A stretch of 58,904 nt of DNA. It comes from Burkholderiales bacterium (GTDB lineage: Bacteria > Pseudomonadota > Gammaproteobacteria > Burkholderiales > SG8-39). Shown here piece by piece: positions 9,983 to 19,464 of this stretch. The DNA is taken from NCBI GenBank assembly GCA_026416295.1, contig JAOAFL010000051.1, positions 1 to 58,904 of the forward strand. The letters run 5' to 3'. Every line of letters begins with the position of its first letter. The stretch's first letter is position 1. Under the pieces are notes generated by a model. The model was not told where the DNA came from and made no database searches. It was given only the letters and a program-made list of their open reading frames with translations. A program made the position numbers and the translations under genes.

Positions 9983-11168
9983 CCTGCCCGACGCACGCGG
10001 GCATTTCGGACCCTACGGCGGAACGTTCGTCGCCGAGACGCTGGTGCACGCGCTGGAGGAGCTGCGCGCGGCGTATCTCGAGGCGCGCGCCGACGCCGCG
10101 TTCCAGGCCGAGTTCCGCGACGAGCTCGCGCACTACGTCGGGCGACCGACGCCGATCTATCACTGCCGGCGCTGGTCGGCGCAGCTCGGCGGCGCGCAGA
10201 TCTACCTCAAGCGCGAAGACCTCAACCACACCGGCGCGCACAAGATCAACAACACCGTCGGGCAGGCGCTCCTTGCCCGACGCATGGGCAAGCGGCGCGT
10301 GATCGCCGAAACCGGCGCCGGCATGCACGGCGTCGCCACCGCCACCGTCGCGGCGCGCTACGGCATGACCTGCGTCGTGTACATGGGCGCCGAGGACGTC
10401 GAGCGCCAGTCGGCGAACGTCTACCGCATGAAGCTCCTCGGCGCCGAGGTCGTGCCGGTCGAGTCCGGCTCGCGCACGCTGAAGGATGCGCTCAACGAGG
10501 CGATGCGCGACTGGGTCACGAACGTCGACGACACGTTCTACATCCTCGGCACCGTCGCCGGCCCCCATCCCTATCCGATGATGGTGCGCGACTTCCAGTC
10601 GGTGATCGGCGAGGAATGCAAGCCGCAGATGCGCGAACTCGCCGGGCGGCAGCCCGATGCGGTGATCGCCTGCGTCGGCGGCGGGTCGAACGCGATGGGT
10701 ATCTTCTATCCCTACATCGCCGAGGAGGGGGTGCGCCTGATCGGCGTCGAGGCGGCGGGCGAGGGGCTCGCGACCGGGCGCCATGCGGCGACGCTGTGCG
10801 CCGGTCGCCCGGGCGTGCTGCACGGCAACCGCACTTACCTGCTTCAGGACGCGAACGGCCAGATCCTCGCCACGCATTCGATCTCGGCGGGGCTCGACTA
10901 CCCGGGCGTCGGCCCAGAGCACGCGTGGCTGAAGGACAGCGGGCGCGCCGAATACGTCGCGGTGACCGACGAGGAGGCGCTTGCGGCCTTCATGGCCCTG
11001 TGCCGCATCGAGGGCATCATTCCGGCGCTCGAATCGGCGCACGCGCTCGCCTACGCGGCGAAGCTCGCGCCGACGCTCGCGCGCGACCGCATCCTGCTCG
11101 TCAACCTGTCCGGCCGCGGCGACAAGGATATGCAGACCGTCGCGCGGCGCGCCGGGATCGCGCTCTGA
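9969..11168 (+). CDS. trpB: Tryptophan synthase beta chain
   Basis: TrpB (399 residues) condenses indole and serine to tryptophan using PLP. The PLP lysine is in HTGAHKINN (K92), and the phosphate-binding glycine loop is [10 protein letters not shown]. The N-terminus [18 protein letters not shown] is typical. Two in-frame ATGs exist (9969 and 9975). I chose 9969 because a GAGGT sequence lies 5 nt upstream of it, against 11 nt for the second. The start lies inside the end of trpF (14-nt overlap), and its TGA stop shares one base with the trpA start. Confidence 0.96.
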   Translation: MRMYDLPDARGHFGPYGGTFVAETLVHALEELRAAYLEARADAAFQAEFRDELAHYVGRPTPIYHCRRWSAQLGGAQIYLKREDLNHTGAHKINNTVGQALLARRMGKRRVIAETGAGMHGVATATVAARYGMTCVVYMGAEDVERQSANVYRMKLLGAEVVPVESGSRTLKDALNEAMRDWVTNVDDTFYILGTVAGPHPYPMMVRDFQSVIGEECKPQMRELAGRQPDAVIACVGGGSNAMGIFYPYIAEEGVRLIGVEAAGEGLATGRHAATLCAGRPGVLHGNRTYLLQDANGQILATHSISAGLDYPGVGPEHAWLKDSGRAEYVAVTDEEALAAFMALCRIEGIIPALESAHALAYAAKLAPTLARDRILLVNLSGRGDKDMQTVARRAGIAL

Positions 11169-11986
11169 TGTCGCGCATCGCGGCGCGGTTCGCGGAGCTC
11201 GCGCGCGGCGGCCGCAAGGCGCTCGTCGCCTACCTCACTGCCGGCGATCCGGCGCCGGCGCTCACGGTGCCGCTGCTCGGCGCGCTCGCCGAGGCGGGCG
11301 CCGACGTGCTCGAGCTCGGCGTGCCCTTTTCCGATCCGATGGCCGACGGCCCGGTCATCCAGCGCGCGACGCAGCGCGCGCTCGCGCACGGTGTCGGACT
11401 CGCGCAGGTGCTCGACATGGCGCGCGCGTTCCGCGCCGCCGACGCGCGCACGCCGCTCGTGCTGATGAGCTACGCCAACCCGATCGAGGCGATGGGCGCC
11501 GAGCGGTTCGTGCGCGAGGCGGCGGCCGCCGGCGCCGACGGCGTGATCGTGGTCGACTGTCCGCCCGAGGAGTGTGCCGAGTTCGCCGCGCAGGCGCGCG
11601 CGCACGGCCTCGACACGATCTTTCTCCTTGCGCCGACGAGCACCGAGGCGCGCATCCGCGCGGTCGCGCAGGCCGCGAGCGGCTACGTCTACTATGTGTC
11701 GCTGAAGGGCATCACCGGCGCCGAGCACCTCGACGTCGCCGACGTCGCCGCGCACCTTCCGCGGGTGCGCGCGGCGACGCCGCTTCCGATCTGCGTCGGC
11801 TTCGGCATCCGCGACGCGGCGGCGGCGCGCCGCGTCGCCGAACTGGCCGACGGGGTGGTGATCGGCAGTCGCATCGTGCAGGAGATCGAGGCCGCCGGCC
11901 CGTACGAGGCGGCGGCGCGCGTCAAGGCGTTCCTTGCGCCGGTGCGCCGCGCGCTCGACGAGCGGCCGCGGCAGGGGGCGGCGTGA
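11168..11986 (+). CDS. trpA: Tryptophan synthase alpha chain
   Basis: TrpA (272 residues) cleaves indole-3-glycerol phosphate to indole, which is channelled to TrpB. The catalytic glutamate is in [17 protein letters not shown] and the catalytic aspartate in [10 protein letters not shown], both conserved. The phosphate-binding C-terminal segments CVGFGIRDA and [10 protein letters not shown] are present. The ATG overlaps the trpB stop by 1 nt, and the gene's TGA overlaps the accD GTG start by 4 nt (GTGA). Length matches the family (about 265-275). Confidence 0.96.
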   Translation: MSRIAARFAELARGGRKALVAYLTAGDPAPALTVPLLGALAEAGADVLELGVPFSDPMADGPVIQRATQRALAHGVGLAQVLDMARAFRAADARTPLVLMSYANPIEAMGAERFVREAAAAGADGVIVVDCPPEECAEFAAQARAHGLDTIFLLAPTSTEARIRAVAQAASGYVYYVSLKGITGAEHLDVADVAAHLPRVRAATPLPICVGFGIRDAAAARRVAELADGVVIGSRIVQEIEAAGPYEAAARVKAFLAPVRRALDERPRQGAA

Positions 11987-12852
11987 GCTGGCTGCAGAAA
12001 CTGCTGCCGCCGAAGATCCAGCGCGGCACCGCACCGAAAAAGACCGTCCCCGAGGGTCTGTGGACGAAGTGCCCGGCGTGCCACGCGGTGCTCTACCGCA
12101 CCGACCTCGCGAAGAATCTCAACGTCTGTCCGAAGTGCGGCGAGCACCAGCGGCTCGGGGCGCGCGAGCGGCTGGAGGCGCTGCTCGATCCCGAAGGCCG
12201 CTTCGAGATCGGCGCCGAGGTGCTGCCGGTCGACACGCTCAAGTTCCGCGACCAGCGCAAGTACACCGAGCGGCTGGAGGAGGCGCGCGCGGCGACCGGC
12301 GAGACCGACGCGCTGGTCGTCATGCAGGGCGCGATCCGCTCGCTCGGCGTCGTCGCGGCCGCGTTCGAATTCGATTTCATGGGCGGCTCGATGGGGTCGG
12401 TGGTGGGCGAGCGCTTCGTGCGCGGCGTGCGCGTCGCGATCGAGCAGAAACTGCCGTTCGTGTGCATCACCGCCTCGGGCGGCGCGCGCATGCAGGAGGG
12501 ACTGCTCTCGCTCGCCCAGATGGCGAAGACAACCGCCGCGCTCACCGAACTCGCCGCGCGGCGGCTGCCGTTCGTCACCGTGCTCGCCGACCCGACGATG
12601 GGCGGGGTGTCGGCCAGTTTCGCGATGATCGGCGACATCGTGATCGCGGAGCCGAAGGCGCTCATCGGCTTTGCCGGCCCGCGCGTGATCGAACAGACCG
12701 TGCGCCAGAAGCTGCCCGAGGGTTTCCAGCGCGCAGAGTTCCTGCTCGAGAAAGGCGCGATCGACATGATCGTCGATCGTCGCCAGCTGCGCGACCGGCT
12801 GTACGCGCTGCTCGCGATGCTGCTCGGACGCCCCGCCGACGCTGCGGCGTGA
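11983..12852 (+). CDS. accD: Acetyl-CoA carboxylase carboxyltransferase subunit beta
   Basis: AccD (289 residues) forms, with AccA, the carboxyltransferase of acetyl-CoA carboxylase, making malonyl-CoA for fatty acid synthesis. The N-terminal [12 protein letters not shown] and the Cys4 zinc ribbon (CPAC near residue 32 and CPKC about 20 residues later) are diagnostic. The crotonase-like core contains SGGARMQEG and [12 protein letters not shown], which form the oxyanion and CoA pocket. It starts at a GTG that overlaps trpA by 4 nt, and its own TGA overlaps the folC GTG by 4 nt. The accD-folC-SPOR-cvpA-purF order is the same as in E. coli. Confidence 0.96.
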   Translation: MSWLQKLLPPKIQRGTAPKKTVPEGLWTKCPACHAVLYRTDLAKNLNVCPKCGEHQRLGARERLEALLDPEGRFEIGAEVLPVDTLKFRDQRKYTERLEEARAATGETDALVVMQGAIRSLGVVAAAFEFDFMGGSMGSVVGERFVRGVRVAIEQKLPFVCITASGGARMQEGLLSLAQMAKTTAALTELAARRLPFVTVLADPTMGGVSASFAMIGDIVIAEPKALIGFAGPRVIEQTVRQKLPEGFQRAEFLLEKGAIDMIVDRRQLRDRLYALLAMLLGRPADAAA

Positions 12853-14135
12853 GCGTGCGTACGCTCGACGAGTGGCTCGCGTTCGTCGAGCGCCAGCACC
12901 CGCAGGCGATCGCGCTCGGCCTTGAGCGCGTCGCCGAGGTGCGCGCGCGCCTCGGGCTCGCGTTCGACTGCCCGGTGTTCGTCGTCGCCGGAACGAACGG
13001 CAAGGGCTCGACGTGCGCGATGCTCGAGGCGATCCTGCGCGCCGGCGGCTACCGCACCGGGCTCTACACCTCGCCGCACCTGTTGCGCTACAACGAGCGT
13101 GTGCGCATCGCCGGCGTCGAGGCGTCGGACGAGGCGCTCGCGGAGGCGTTCGCCGCGGTCGAGGCCGCGCGCGGCGGCGTCGCGCTCACGTATTTCGAGT
13201 TCGGTACGCTCGCCGCGGCGTGGCTGTTCGCGCGCGCGCGGCTCGACGCCGTGGTGCTGGAAGTGGGCCTCGGCGGGCGGCTGGACGCGGTGAACGCGTT
13301 CGACGCCGATTGCGCGCTGCTCACGAGCGTCGGGCTGGACCACACCGAATACCTCGGCCCGACGCGCGAAGCGATCGGCCGCGAAAAAGCGGGCATCTTT
13401 CGCGCCGGTCGCCCGGCGGTGGTCGGCGATCCGCAGCCGCCTGCGAGCGTGCTCGAGGTCGCGGCGGCGTGCGGCGCGCGGCTGCTGCGCTACGGACACG
13501 ACTTCGGCGCGCGCGCCGAGCGCACGCAGTGGCTCTACTGGAGCCGCAACGGTCGGCGCGCGGTGCTCGCGTATCCGTCGCTGCGCGGGGCGGTGCAGCT
13601 GCGCAACGCCGCCTGCGCGATCGCGGCGCTCGAGACGCTGCGCGAGCGGCTTCCGCTCGGGCTCGAGGCGGTACGCGCAGGACTGGCCGACGCGCGGCCC
13701 GCCGGGCGCTTTCAGGTGCTGCCCGGCCGCCCGCGGATCGTTCTCGACGTCGCGCACAACCCGCAGGCGGCGGAGGTTCTCGCCGACAACCTCGCCGCCG
13801 CCGCCGGCGTCGGGCGCACGATCGCCGTGCTCGGGATGCTGCGCGACAAGGACATCGCGGGCGTCGCGCGCGCGCTCGCGCCGCGCATAGACCGCTGGCA
13901 CCTGGCGAGTCTCGGCGGGCCGCGCGGCGCGCCGGCGGCGACGCTCGTTGGAGCCCTCGCAGCGGCGGGCGTGCCCACGCAAGCGATCGCATCGCACGCG
14001 AATGTCGCCGCCGCGCTCGCGGCGGCGCGGGCCGAAGCGGGGGGCGATGATACAATCGTCGCGTGCGGCTCCTTTCTCACCGTCGCTGCGGCGATGGCGG
14101 AGCTTGACGCCGGGCGCGCGCGCGGCAATGGCTGA
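12849..14135 (+). CDS. folC: Bifunctional folylpolyglutamate/dihydrofolate synthase
   Basis: FolC (428 residues) adds glutamate to dihydropteroate and to folates in an ATP-dependent Mur-ligase-type reaction. The P-loop is [15 protein letters not shown], followed by the folate-loop segment [14 protein letters not shown], the metal-binding [15 protein letters not shown], and EKAGIFR with the lysine. The C-terminal ligase domain includes LDVAHNPQA. The GTG start overlaps accD by 4 nt. The stop overlaps the next gene's ATG by 8 nt. folP, which makes the dihydropteroate substrate, is also in this window near 48.9 kb. Confidence 0.96.
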   Translation: MSVRTLDEWLAFVERQHPQAIALGLERVAEVRARLGLAFDCPVFVVAGTNGKGSTCAMLEAILRAGGYRTGLYTSPHLLRYNERVRIAGVEASDEALAEAFAAVEAARGGVALTYFEFGTLAAAWLFARARLDAVVLEVGLGGRLDAVNAFDADCALLTSVGLDHTEYLGPTREAIGREKAGIFRAGRPAVVGDPQPPASVLEVAAACGARLLRYGHDFGARAERTQWLYWSRNGRRAVLAYPSLRGAVQLRNAACAIAALETLRERLPLGLEAVRAGLADARPAGRFQVLPGRPRIVLDVAHNPQAAEVLADNLAAAAGVGRTIAVLGMLRDKDIAGVARALAPRIDRWHLASLGGPRGAPAATLVGALAAAGVPTQAIASHANVAAALAAARAEAGGDDTIVACGSFLTVAAAMAELDAGRARGNG

Positions 14136-14790
14136 TCACGAGGACGTCGAAGCGCTCAGGCGCCGCGGCCGCCGGCGCCTGGTCGGGGCGATCGCGCTGG
14201 TGCTCGTCGCCGTCATCGTCCTTCCGATGGTGTTCGACACCGAGCCGCGTCAGAGCCCGCCGCTCAGCGTGCGCATACCGGGCGAGGACGAAGGACCGTT
14301 TTCGCCGAAAGCGTTGCCGAAGCCGCCACCGACGCCGCAGCCCTGGCCTGCCGCCGAGCCTGCGCCGCCGCCCCCGAAGGAGGCGCCGGCAACGGGCGAG
14401 GCGCCCGCGAAGAAGACCGACGAGCGTGTCGCAGCGTCGCCTCGGGTCGCGGACTCCGCTGCGGACAAAAAGACCGAGCGGGAGCCGGCGGCGCCGAAGC
14501 CGCCGGCCGCGTCCAACCCCGCGGCGATGTCCGACGCGGCGCTCGCGGGCGGCCCGAAATTCTTCGTGCAGGTCGGCGCCTTCCGCGAGCAGGACAAGGT
14601 TCGCGAGATCACCGGCAAGCTCGCCGCGGCGAAGCTGCCGCACCATACGGAGCCCGTCGCGATCGCCGCAGGCACCGCAACCCGCGTGCGGGTCGGCCCG
14701 TACGCGAGCCGCCAGGCCGCCGAGGACGCGCTCGGCACGCTGCAGCAGCTCGGCCTCAAGGGGGCGCGGGTCGTCGAGCAGGCGCCCTGA
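14128..14790 (+). CDS. SPOR-domain protein (DedD-like)
   Basis: A 220-residue single-pass inner-membrane protein. A basic N-terminus (RRRGRRR) precedes one membrane helix (about 18-36, VGAIALVLVAVIVLPMVF), then a long Pro/Ala/Lys-rich periplasmic linker, then a SPOR domain (about 147-218) beginning FFVQVGAFREQDKV and containing RVRVGPYASRQAAEDAL. SPOR domains bind denuded septal peptidoglycan, and DedD in E. coli helps cell division; its position between folC and cvpA is exactly that of dedD, so a division role is inferred. Its ATG overlaps folC by 8 nt. Confidence 0.85.
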   Translation: MADHEDVEALRRRGRRRLVGAIALVLVAVIVLPMVFDTEPRQSPPLSVRIPGEDEGPFSPKALPKPPPTPQPWPAAEPAPPPPKEAPATGEAPAKKTDERVAASPRVADSAADKKTEREPAAPKPPAASNPAAMSDAALAGGPKFFVQVGAFREQDKVREITGKLAAAKLPHHTEPVAIAAGTATRVRVGPYASRQAAEDALGTLQQLGLKGARVVEQAP

Positions 14791-14808
14791 GGCCGGTGCC
14801 CGTCGTCC

Positions 14809-15300
14809 ATGACGTGGCTCGATTACGCGGTCGGCGGCGTGCTCGCGGTCTCGGTCGCCGTCGGCGTCTGGCGCGGGCTGGTGCGCGAGATCGTTTCGCT
14901 CGCCGGTTGGGTGATGGCGTTCCTCGCGGCCAATCTGCTCGCCGGCCCGCTCGCGGCGCACGTGCCCCAGCAGATCCCCTCGCCCGAACTTCGCGCGCTC
15001 GCCGCGTTCGTCGCGGTGTTCGTCGCAACGCTCGTGCTCGCCTCGCTCGCAGCGCTGCTCCTTTCGCGGCTCGTACGCGCCGCGGGGCTGGGCGGCATCG
15101 ATCGCGCGCTCGGCGCGCTGTTCGGCGCCGCGCGCGCGGCGGTCGTGCTCGCGGCGTTCGCGCTGCTTGCAGGTCTCACCAGCCTGCCGCGCCAGCCGGC
15201 CTGGCGCGACTCGGCGAGCGGGCCGTGGCTCGCGGCCGCAGCCCTCGCGCTCAAGCCGTGGCTTCCGCCCGCCTTCGCCGATCGCCTGCGGTATGATTGA
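14809..15300 (+). CDS. cvpA: CvpA family inner-membrane protein
   Basis: A 163-residue membrane protein with about four hydrophobic segments. The N-terminal TWLDYAVGGVLAVSVAVGVWRG and the following REIVSLAGWVMAFLAA are hallmarks of the CvpA family (colicin V production and, in several bacteria, envelope stress or bile resistance). The exact biochemical role is not known. It lies 18 nt after the SPOR gene and 27 nt before purF, as in E. coli, where cvpA and purF are co-transcribed. A -10-like TATGAT (15292-15297) overlaps its stop region and could give purF an additional promoter, but no matching -35 is visible. Confidence 0.9.
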   Translation: MTWLDYAVGGVLAVSVAVGVWRGLVREIVSLAGWVMAFLAANLLAGPLAAHVPQQIPSPELRALAAFVAVFVATLVLASLAALLLSRLVRAAGLGGIDRALGALFGAARAAVVLAAFALLAGLTSLPRQPAWRDSASGPWLAAAALALKPWLPPAFADRLRYD

Positions 15301-15327
15301 TCGCTCAATTACCGGGGACCGGCACCG

Positions 15328-16839
15328 ATGTGCGGAATCCTGGGCATCGTCGCGCACTCGCCCGTCAACCAGCTGCTCTACGACGGTCTGCTGCTGCTGC
15401 AGCACCGCGGGCAGGACGCGGCCGGGATCGTCACCTGCGAGCGCAAGACGCTGCACATGCACAAGGGCAGCGGCATGGTGCGCGACGTGTTCCGCACGCG
15501 CAACATGCGCGCGCTCGCCGGCAACATGGGCATCGCGCACTGCCGGTATCCGACCGCCGGGTCGGCGTTCAACTCGGCCGAGGCGCAGCCGTTCTACGTC
15601 AACTCGCCCTTCGGCATCGTGCTCGGCCACAACGGGAACCTGACGAATTCCGAGGCGCTGAAGGAGGAGATGTTCCGCCAGGACCTGCGGCACATCAACA
15701 CCGACTCGGATTCCGAGGTCCTGCTGAACGTGCTTGCGCACGAGCTCGAGCGCGCGACCGTCGGCACGCGGCTCTCGCCCGAGACGGTGTTCGCGGCCGT
15801 CGCCGCGGTACACCGGCGCGTGCGCGGCGCCTACGCGGTGGTGGCGATGATCGCCGGCTACGGCGTGCTCGCGTTCCGCGATCCCTGGGGCATCCGCCCG
15901 CTCGTGATCGGCGCGAACGACACGCCGCGCGGCCTGGAATACGTCGTCGCCTCCGAGTCGGTCGCGGTCGAGGCGCTCGGCTTTCGGCTGCTGCGCGACG
16001 TCGCGCCGGGCGAAGCGGTGCTGATCGGCGCCGACGGCACGTTCCACAGCCGCGAGTGCGCCCCGGGCGCCTCGCTCAACCCGTGCATCTTCGAGTACGT
16101 GTACCTCGCGCGCCCGGACTCGATCATGGACGGCGCGTCGGTCTACGAAGCGCGCCTGAACATGGGCGAGCGGCTCGCCGAGAAGATCCGGCGCCGCCAC
16201 GCGCACCTCAAGATCGACGTGGTGATCCCGATTCCGGATTCGAGCCGGCCGGCGGCGCTGCAACTCGCGATGGGTCTCGGCGTGCCCTACCGCGAGGGTT
16301 TCGTCAAGAACCGCTACATCGGCCGCACGTTCATCATGCCCGGCCAGGCGCTGCGCACGCGCTCGGTGCGGCAGAAGCTGAACGTGATCGGCATGGAATT
16401 CCGCGACAAGAACGTGCTGCTGGTGGACGACTCGATCGTGCGCGGCACCACCAGCCGCGAGATCGTGCAGATGGCCCGCGAGTCGGGCGCGCGCAAGGTG
16501 TTCTTCGCTTCGTCGGCCCCGCCGGTGCGCTATCCGAACGTCTACGGCATCGACATGCCCACCCGCGCCGAACTGATCGCCGCGCACCGCACCGAGGAGG
16601 AGGTCGCCGCCGAGATCGGCGCGGATGCGCTGATCTATCAGGACCTGGAGGCGCTCAAGGATGCGGTGCGCAAGGCGAACCCGCGGCTGCGCGCCTTCGA
16701 GACCTCGTGCTTCGACGGCGTGTACGTCACCGGCGACGTCACGCACGACTACCTCGCGAGCGTCGAGACGCGGCGCGACGCGCGCCGCGACGAGGACGAG
16801 GAAGGCGCCGCGCAGCTCGACCTCAATCTGGTCGCCTGA
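15328..16839 (+). CDS. purF: Amidophosphoribosyltransferase
   Basis: PurF (503 residues) catalyses the first committed step of purine synthesis, making phosphoribosylamine from PRPP and glutamine. The sequence MCGILGI exposes the catalytic cysteine as residue 1 after methionine removal. The glutaminase domain contains HCRYPTAGS and GHNGNLTNS. The PRTase domain carries [12 protein letters not shown] and the PRPP loop [14 protein letters not shown], with [10 protein letters not shown] between them. The C-terminus is typical of proteobacterial PurF. It follows cvpA at 27 nt, and a purine-like leader sequence GGGGACCGG precedes the ATG. Confidence 0.97.
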   Translation: MCGILGIVAHSPVNQLLYDGLLLLQHRGQDAAGIVTCERKTLHMHKGSGMVRDVFRTRNMRALAGNMGIAHCRYPTAGSAFNSAEAQPFYVNSPFGIVLGHNGNLTNSEALKEEMFRQDLRHINTDSDSEVLLNVLAHELERATVGTRLSPETVFAAVAAVHRRVRGAYAVVAMIAGYGVLAFRDPWGIRPLVIGANDTPRGLEYVVASESVAVEALGFRLLRDVAPGEAVLIGADGTFHSRECAPGASLNPCIFEYVYLARPDSIMDGASVYEARLNMGERLAEKIRRRHAHLKIDVVIPIPDSSRPAALQLAMGLGVPYREGFVKNRYIGRTFIMPGQALRTRSVRQKLNVIGMEFRDKNVLLVDDSIVRGTTSREIVQMARESGARKVFFASSAPPVRYPNVYGIDMPTRAELIAAHRTEEEVAAEIGADALIYQDLEALKDAVRKANPRLRAFETSCFDGVYVTGDVTHDYLASVETRRDARRDEDEEGAAQLDLNLVA

Positions 16840-16857
16840 GCCCCCGCGTGCTATAGT
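16829..16857 (+). promoter_or_regulatory. Candidate promoter of the metZ riboswitch transcript
   Basis: A -10 box TATAGT at 16852-16857 has a weak -35 (TGGTCG, 16829-16834) at a 17-nt spacing. It overlaps the end of purF. Transcription from it would start near 16863-16865, at the 5' edge of the SAM-II aptamer, which is the placement expected for a riboswitch promoter. The -35 matches only three consensus positions. Confidence 0.5.
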
Positions 16858-16920
16858 CGGCGCACGCGCCGATTTGAGACACAGCTTGCGGGCGCGCTAC
16901 AAATCCCGCTAAAGCGTGCC
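16858..16920 (+). promoter_or_regulatory. SAM-II-type (SAM_alpha) riboswitch aptamer upstream of metZ
   Basis: The SAM-II core is recognisable. P1 pairs CGCGC (16865-16869) with GCGCG (16892-16896). After P1 comes GATTTG (16871-16876), then a loop ending in CTTGC (16885-16889). Downstream are ACAAAT (16899-16904) and the conserved GCTAAA (16908-16913). The pseudoknot helix P2 can form between CACAGC (16880-16885) and GCGTG (16914-16918) with one bulged base. An alternative hairpin CGGCG-CACG-CGCCG (16858-16871) and an alternative helix GCGGG/CCCGC (16888-16892 with 16905-16909) would exclude P1. SAM-II elements are known to repress methionine genes such as metA, metX and metZ when SAM is abundant. 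A terminator and metZ follow directly. The base before GATTTG is C where the usual aptamer has U. Confidence 0.85.
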
Positions 16921-16924
16921 GACG

Positions 16925-16953
16925 AACCCGGTCCGCGAAGCCGGGTTTTTTTT
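16925..16953 (+). terminator. Intrinsic terminator between SAM-II aptamer and metZ
   Basis: AACCCGG (16925-16931) pairs perfectly with CCGGGTT (16941-16947) across a 9-nt loop and is followed by an uninterrupted T run (16946-16953). It lies only a few bases after the aptamer and before the metZ ribosome binding site. It therefore fits the expression platform of a transcription-terminating riboswitch, although it could also serve as the purF terminator. Confidence 0.85.
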
Positions 16954-16965
16954 GGCCCCGCGGGC

Positions 16966-16970
16966 GGAGG
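16966..16970 (+). promoter_or_regulatory. Ribosome binding site of metZ
   Basis: A GGAGG sequence 8 nt before the ATG at 16979 fixes the metZ start. It lies outside the terminator hairpin, so control is more likely at transcription than by masking this site. Confidence 0.7.
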
Positions 16971-16978
16971 ACCTCGCC

Positions 16979-18151
16979 ATGACAGACTCGCTTGCCACCC
17001 TGGGCGTGCGGGCCGGGATCGCCCGCAGTCCGTTCAACGAACACAGCGAAGCGCTCTACCTCACCTCGAGCTTCGTGTTCGAGGACGCGGCGGCGGCCGC
17101 CGCCGGCTTCGCCGGTACCGGCGACGGTTACGTCTATTCGCGCTACACCAACCCGACGGTCGCGATGTTCCAGGCGCGCCTTGCGGCGCTCGAAGGGGCC
17201 GACGCCTGCGTCGCGACCGCCTCCGGCATGGCCGCGATCCTCGCTACCGCGATGGTGACGCTGCGCGCGGGCGATCACGTGGTGTGCTCGAACGCGGTGT
17301 TCGGCGCGACCGCGCAGCTCTTTGGCGGACTGCTCGCGCGCTTCGGCGTCGAGACGACGTTCGTGCCGCCGACCAAGCTCGAGGCGTGGTCGGCGGCGCT
17401 GCGCCCGAACACGCGCCTGCTCTTTCTCGAGACACCGTCCAACCCGCTCGGCGAGGTCGCCGACATCGCCGCGCTCGCCGCGCTCGCGAAGCGCCACGGC
17501 GCGCTGCTCGCGGTGGACAACTGCCTGTGCACGCCGGCGCTGCAACGGCCGCTCGCGCTCGGGGCCGACCTGGTCGTGCATTCGGCGACCAAGCACCTCG
17601 ACGGCCAGGGGCGGGTGCTCGGGGGCGCGGTGCTCGGCGCGCGCGGCGAGGTGATGGACGCGCTCGTCGGATTCCTGCGCACCGCGGGCCCGGCGCTCTC
17701 GCCGTTCAACGCCTGGGTGATCCTGAAGGGGCTGGAAACGCTCGAGCTGCGCATGCTCGCGCAGTCGGAGCGCGCGCTCGCGCTCGCGCAGTGGCTGGAG
17801 ACGCATCCCAAGGTGCGGCGTGTCTTCTATCCGTGGCTCGCGTCGCATCCGCAGCACGCGCTTGCGCGGCGCCAGCAGCGCGCCGGCGGCGCAGTGGTCT
17901 CCTTCGAGGTCGAGGGCGGGCGGGAGGCGGCCTGGCGCGTGATCGACGCGACGCGCCTCATCTCGATCACCGGCAACCTCGGCGACGTGAAGACGACGAT
18001 CACGCATCCGGCGACGACGACGCACGGACGGCTCGCGCCCGAGGCGCGCGCCGCGGCCGGGATCACCGAGGGGCTGCTGCGCGTCGCGGTGGGGCTGGAG
18101 GCGGTCGAAGACCTGCGCGCAGATCTCGCGCGCGGCCTGGACGCGCTATAG
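16979..18151 (+). CDS. metZ: O-succinylhomoserine sulfhydrylase
   Basis: MetZ (390 residues) is a PLP enzyme of the Cys/Met metabolism family that makes homocysteine directly from O-succinylhomoserine (or a related ester) and sulfide. The PLP lysine is in SATKHLDGQGRVLGG (K205). YSRYTNPTV, ATASGMAAI and the C-terminal SLGDVKT-like region, here ITGNLGDVKTTITHPATTTHG, are typical of the sulfhydrylase/gamma-synthase fold. The purF-metZ order is common in pseudomonads and betaproteobacteria. The leader contains a SAM-II riboswitch and terminator, which independently supports a methionine role. Its stop overlaps the convergent lpxH gene by 6 nt. Ester specificity (succinyl or acetyl) cannot be settled by eye. 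Confidence 0.93.
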   Translation: MTDSLATLGVRAGIARSPFNEHSEALYLTSSFVFEDAAAAAAGFAGTGDGYVYSRYTNPTVAMFQARLAALEGADACVATASGMAAILATAMVTLRAGDHVVCSNAVFGATAQLFGGLLARFGVETTFVPPTKLEAWSAALRPNTRLLFLETPSNPLGEVADIAALAALAKRHGALLAVDNCLCTPALQRPLALGADLVVHSATKHLDGQGRVLGGAVLGARGEVMDALVGFLRTAGPALSPFNAWVILKGLETLELRMLAQSERALALAQWLETHPKVRRVFYPWLASHPQHALARRQQRAGGAVVSFEVEGGREAAWRVIDATRLISITGNLGDVKTTITHPATTTHGRLAPEARAAAGITEGLLRVAVGLEAVEDLRADLARGLDAL

Positions 18152-18877
18152 GCTCACCAGCCGCGGCCCGTCGGCGTCGATCGCGAGATAGCCGCCGCGC
18201 TCGTACCAGTCGGGCAGCACCCAGCGCTCGCAGCGGCGCCCGTCGACCTCGTGCGCGTGACGCGCCGGCCGGTGCGTGTGACCGTGGACCATGCGCGCGA
18301 CGCCGTGCGTACGGAACGCGGCGCGGACCGCGGCTTCGTTCACGTCCATGATCTGCGGCGGCTTGGCGCGCACCGCCGCCTTGCTTTGCTCGCGAAGACC
18401 GAGCAAGATGCGGCGCCGCTCGGCGAGCGGCCGGGCGAGGAACTGCCGCTGCCAGTCGGCCGAGCGCGCGGTACGCCGCCACGCCTGGTAGTCGAGATCG
18501 TCGGTGCAGAGCGTGTCGCCGTGCAAAAGCAGCGCGGCCTCGCCGCCCAACGCGGCGCGCGCCGGGTCTTCGAGCAGCCGAGCCCCCGCCTCGGCGCAGA
18601 AACGCGCGCCGAGCAGAAAGTCGCGGTTGCCGTGCATCAGATACACCGCGACGCCGGCGCGCGCAAGCGAAGCCAAAGCCTGCGCGACCGCGCGGCCGAC
18701 CTCCTCGGCCGGGTCATCGAGCGCGTCGTCGCCGATCCAGTATTCGAACAGGTCGCCGAGCACGTAGAGCGCCTGCGCGTGCGCCGCTTCCTCGCGCAGG
18801 AAGCGGAAGAACCGTTCGCTCGTCCGCGGGCGCTCGGGCGCAAGATGCAGGTCCGAGACGAGCAGCGCGCGGCTCAC
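18146..18877 (-). CDS. lpxH: UDP-2,3-diacylglucosamine diphosphatase
   Basis: LpxH (243 residues) hydrolyses UDP-2,3-diacylglucosamine to lipid X in lipid A synthesis, acting at the inner face of the cytoplasmic membrane. It has the calcineurin-like metal motifs in order: SDLHL near the N-terminus, [30 protein letters not shown] and VHGHTHRP. Length equals the E. coli enzyme (240). I start it at GTG 18877, where GTGA overlaps the stop of the cyclophilin gene by 4 nt and which begins four residues before the first motif. It is the last gene of a four-gene minus-strand chain, and its 3' end overlaps metZ by 6 nt in the convergent orientation. Confidence 0.95.
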   Translation of the reverse strand: MSRALLVSDLHLAPERPRTSERFFRFLREEAAHAQALYVLGDLFEYWIGDDALDDPAEEVGRAVAQALASLARAGVAVYLMHGNRDFLLGARFCAEAGARLLEDPARAALGGEAALLLHGDTLCTDDLDYQAWRRTARSADWQRQFLARPLAERRRILLGLREQSKAAVRAKPPQIMDVNEAAVRAAFRTHGVARMVHGHTHRPARHAHEVDGRRCERWVLPDWYERGGYLAIDADGPRLVSL

Positions 18878-19464
18878 TTTCGCGGCTCGCCGCCGACCAC
18901 AGTCACCGACTCGATCCGCACGGTCTGGCGCGGCACGTCGCCGCGAAACGGTCCGCCGGGGCCGGTCGGCAGCCGCGCGATGCGCTGCACCACGTCCATG
19001 CCCGAGACCACGCGGCCGAACACCGCGTAGCCCCAGCCGTCCTGCGCGCGCCCGGCGTCGAGAAAATCGTTGTGCCCGACGTTGATGAAGAACTGCGCGG
19101 TCGCCGAATGCGGCTCGCTCGTGCGCGCCATCGCGATCGTGCCGGGTTCGTTCTTCAGCCCGTTTTTCGCCTCGTTCGGGATCGGCGCGCGCGTCGGCTT
19201 CTGGCGGAACGCGGCGTCGAAGCCGCCGCCCTGGATCATGAAACCGTCGATCACGCGGTGGAAAATCGTGCCGTCGTAGTGCCCGTCGCGCACGTAGCGG
19301 AGGAAATTCTCCACTGTCTGCGGCGCCCTGGCCGGGTAGAGCTCGACGCGGATCGTGCCGAGGCTCGTGCGGATGTCGACCTGCGGGTCCGCCGCCGGCG
19401 CACCCGGCGCGGCCGCGGCGCACACGAGTCCGGCGATCAGCCGCCGCAGCGCGCGCGGGTTCAT
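18874..19464 (-). CDS. Periplasmic cyclophilin-type peptidyl-prolyl isomerase
   Basis: A 196-residue cyclophilin that catalyses cis-trans isomerisation of prolyl bonds. A signal peptide (about 1-25, ending APGAPAAD) predicts export to the periplasm, as for E. coli PpiA. Conserved cyclophilin elements are [45 protein letters not shown], and [14 protein letters not shown]. In this group the tryptophan of eukaryotic cyclophilins is absent, as in many bacterial ones. The ATG overlaps the L,D-transpeptidase stop (ATGA), and its stop overlaps lpxH by 4 nt. Confidence 0.93.
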   Translation of the reverse strand: MNPRALRRLIAGLVCAAAAPGAPAADPQVDIRTSLGTIRVELYPARAPQTVENFLRYVRDGHYDGTIFHRVIDGFMIQGGGFDAAFRQKPTRAPIPNEAKNGLKNEPGTIAMARTSEPHSATAQFFINVGHNDFLDAGRAQDGWGYAVFGRVVSGMDVVQRIARLPTGPGGPFRGDVPRQTVRIESVTVVGGEPRK

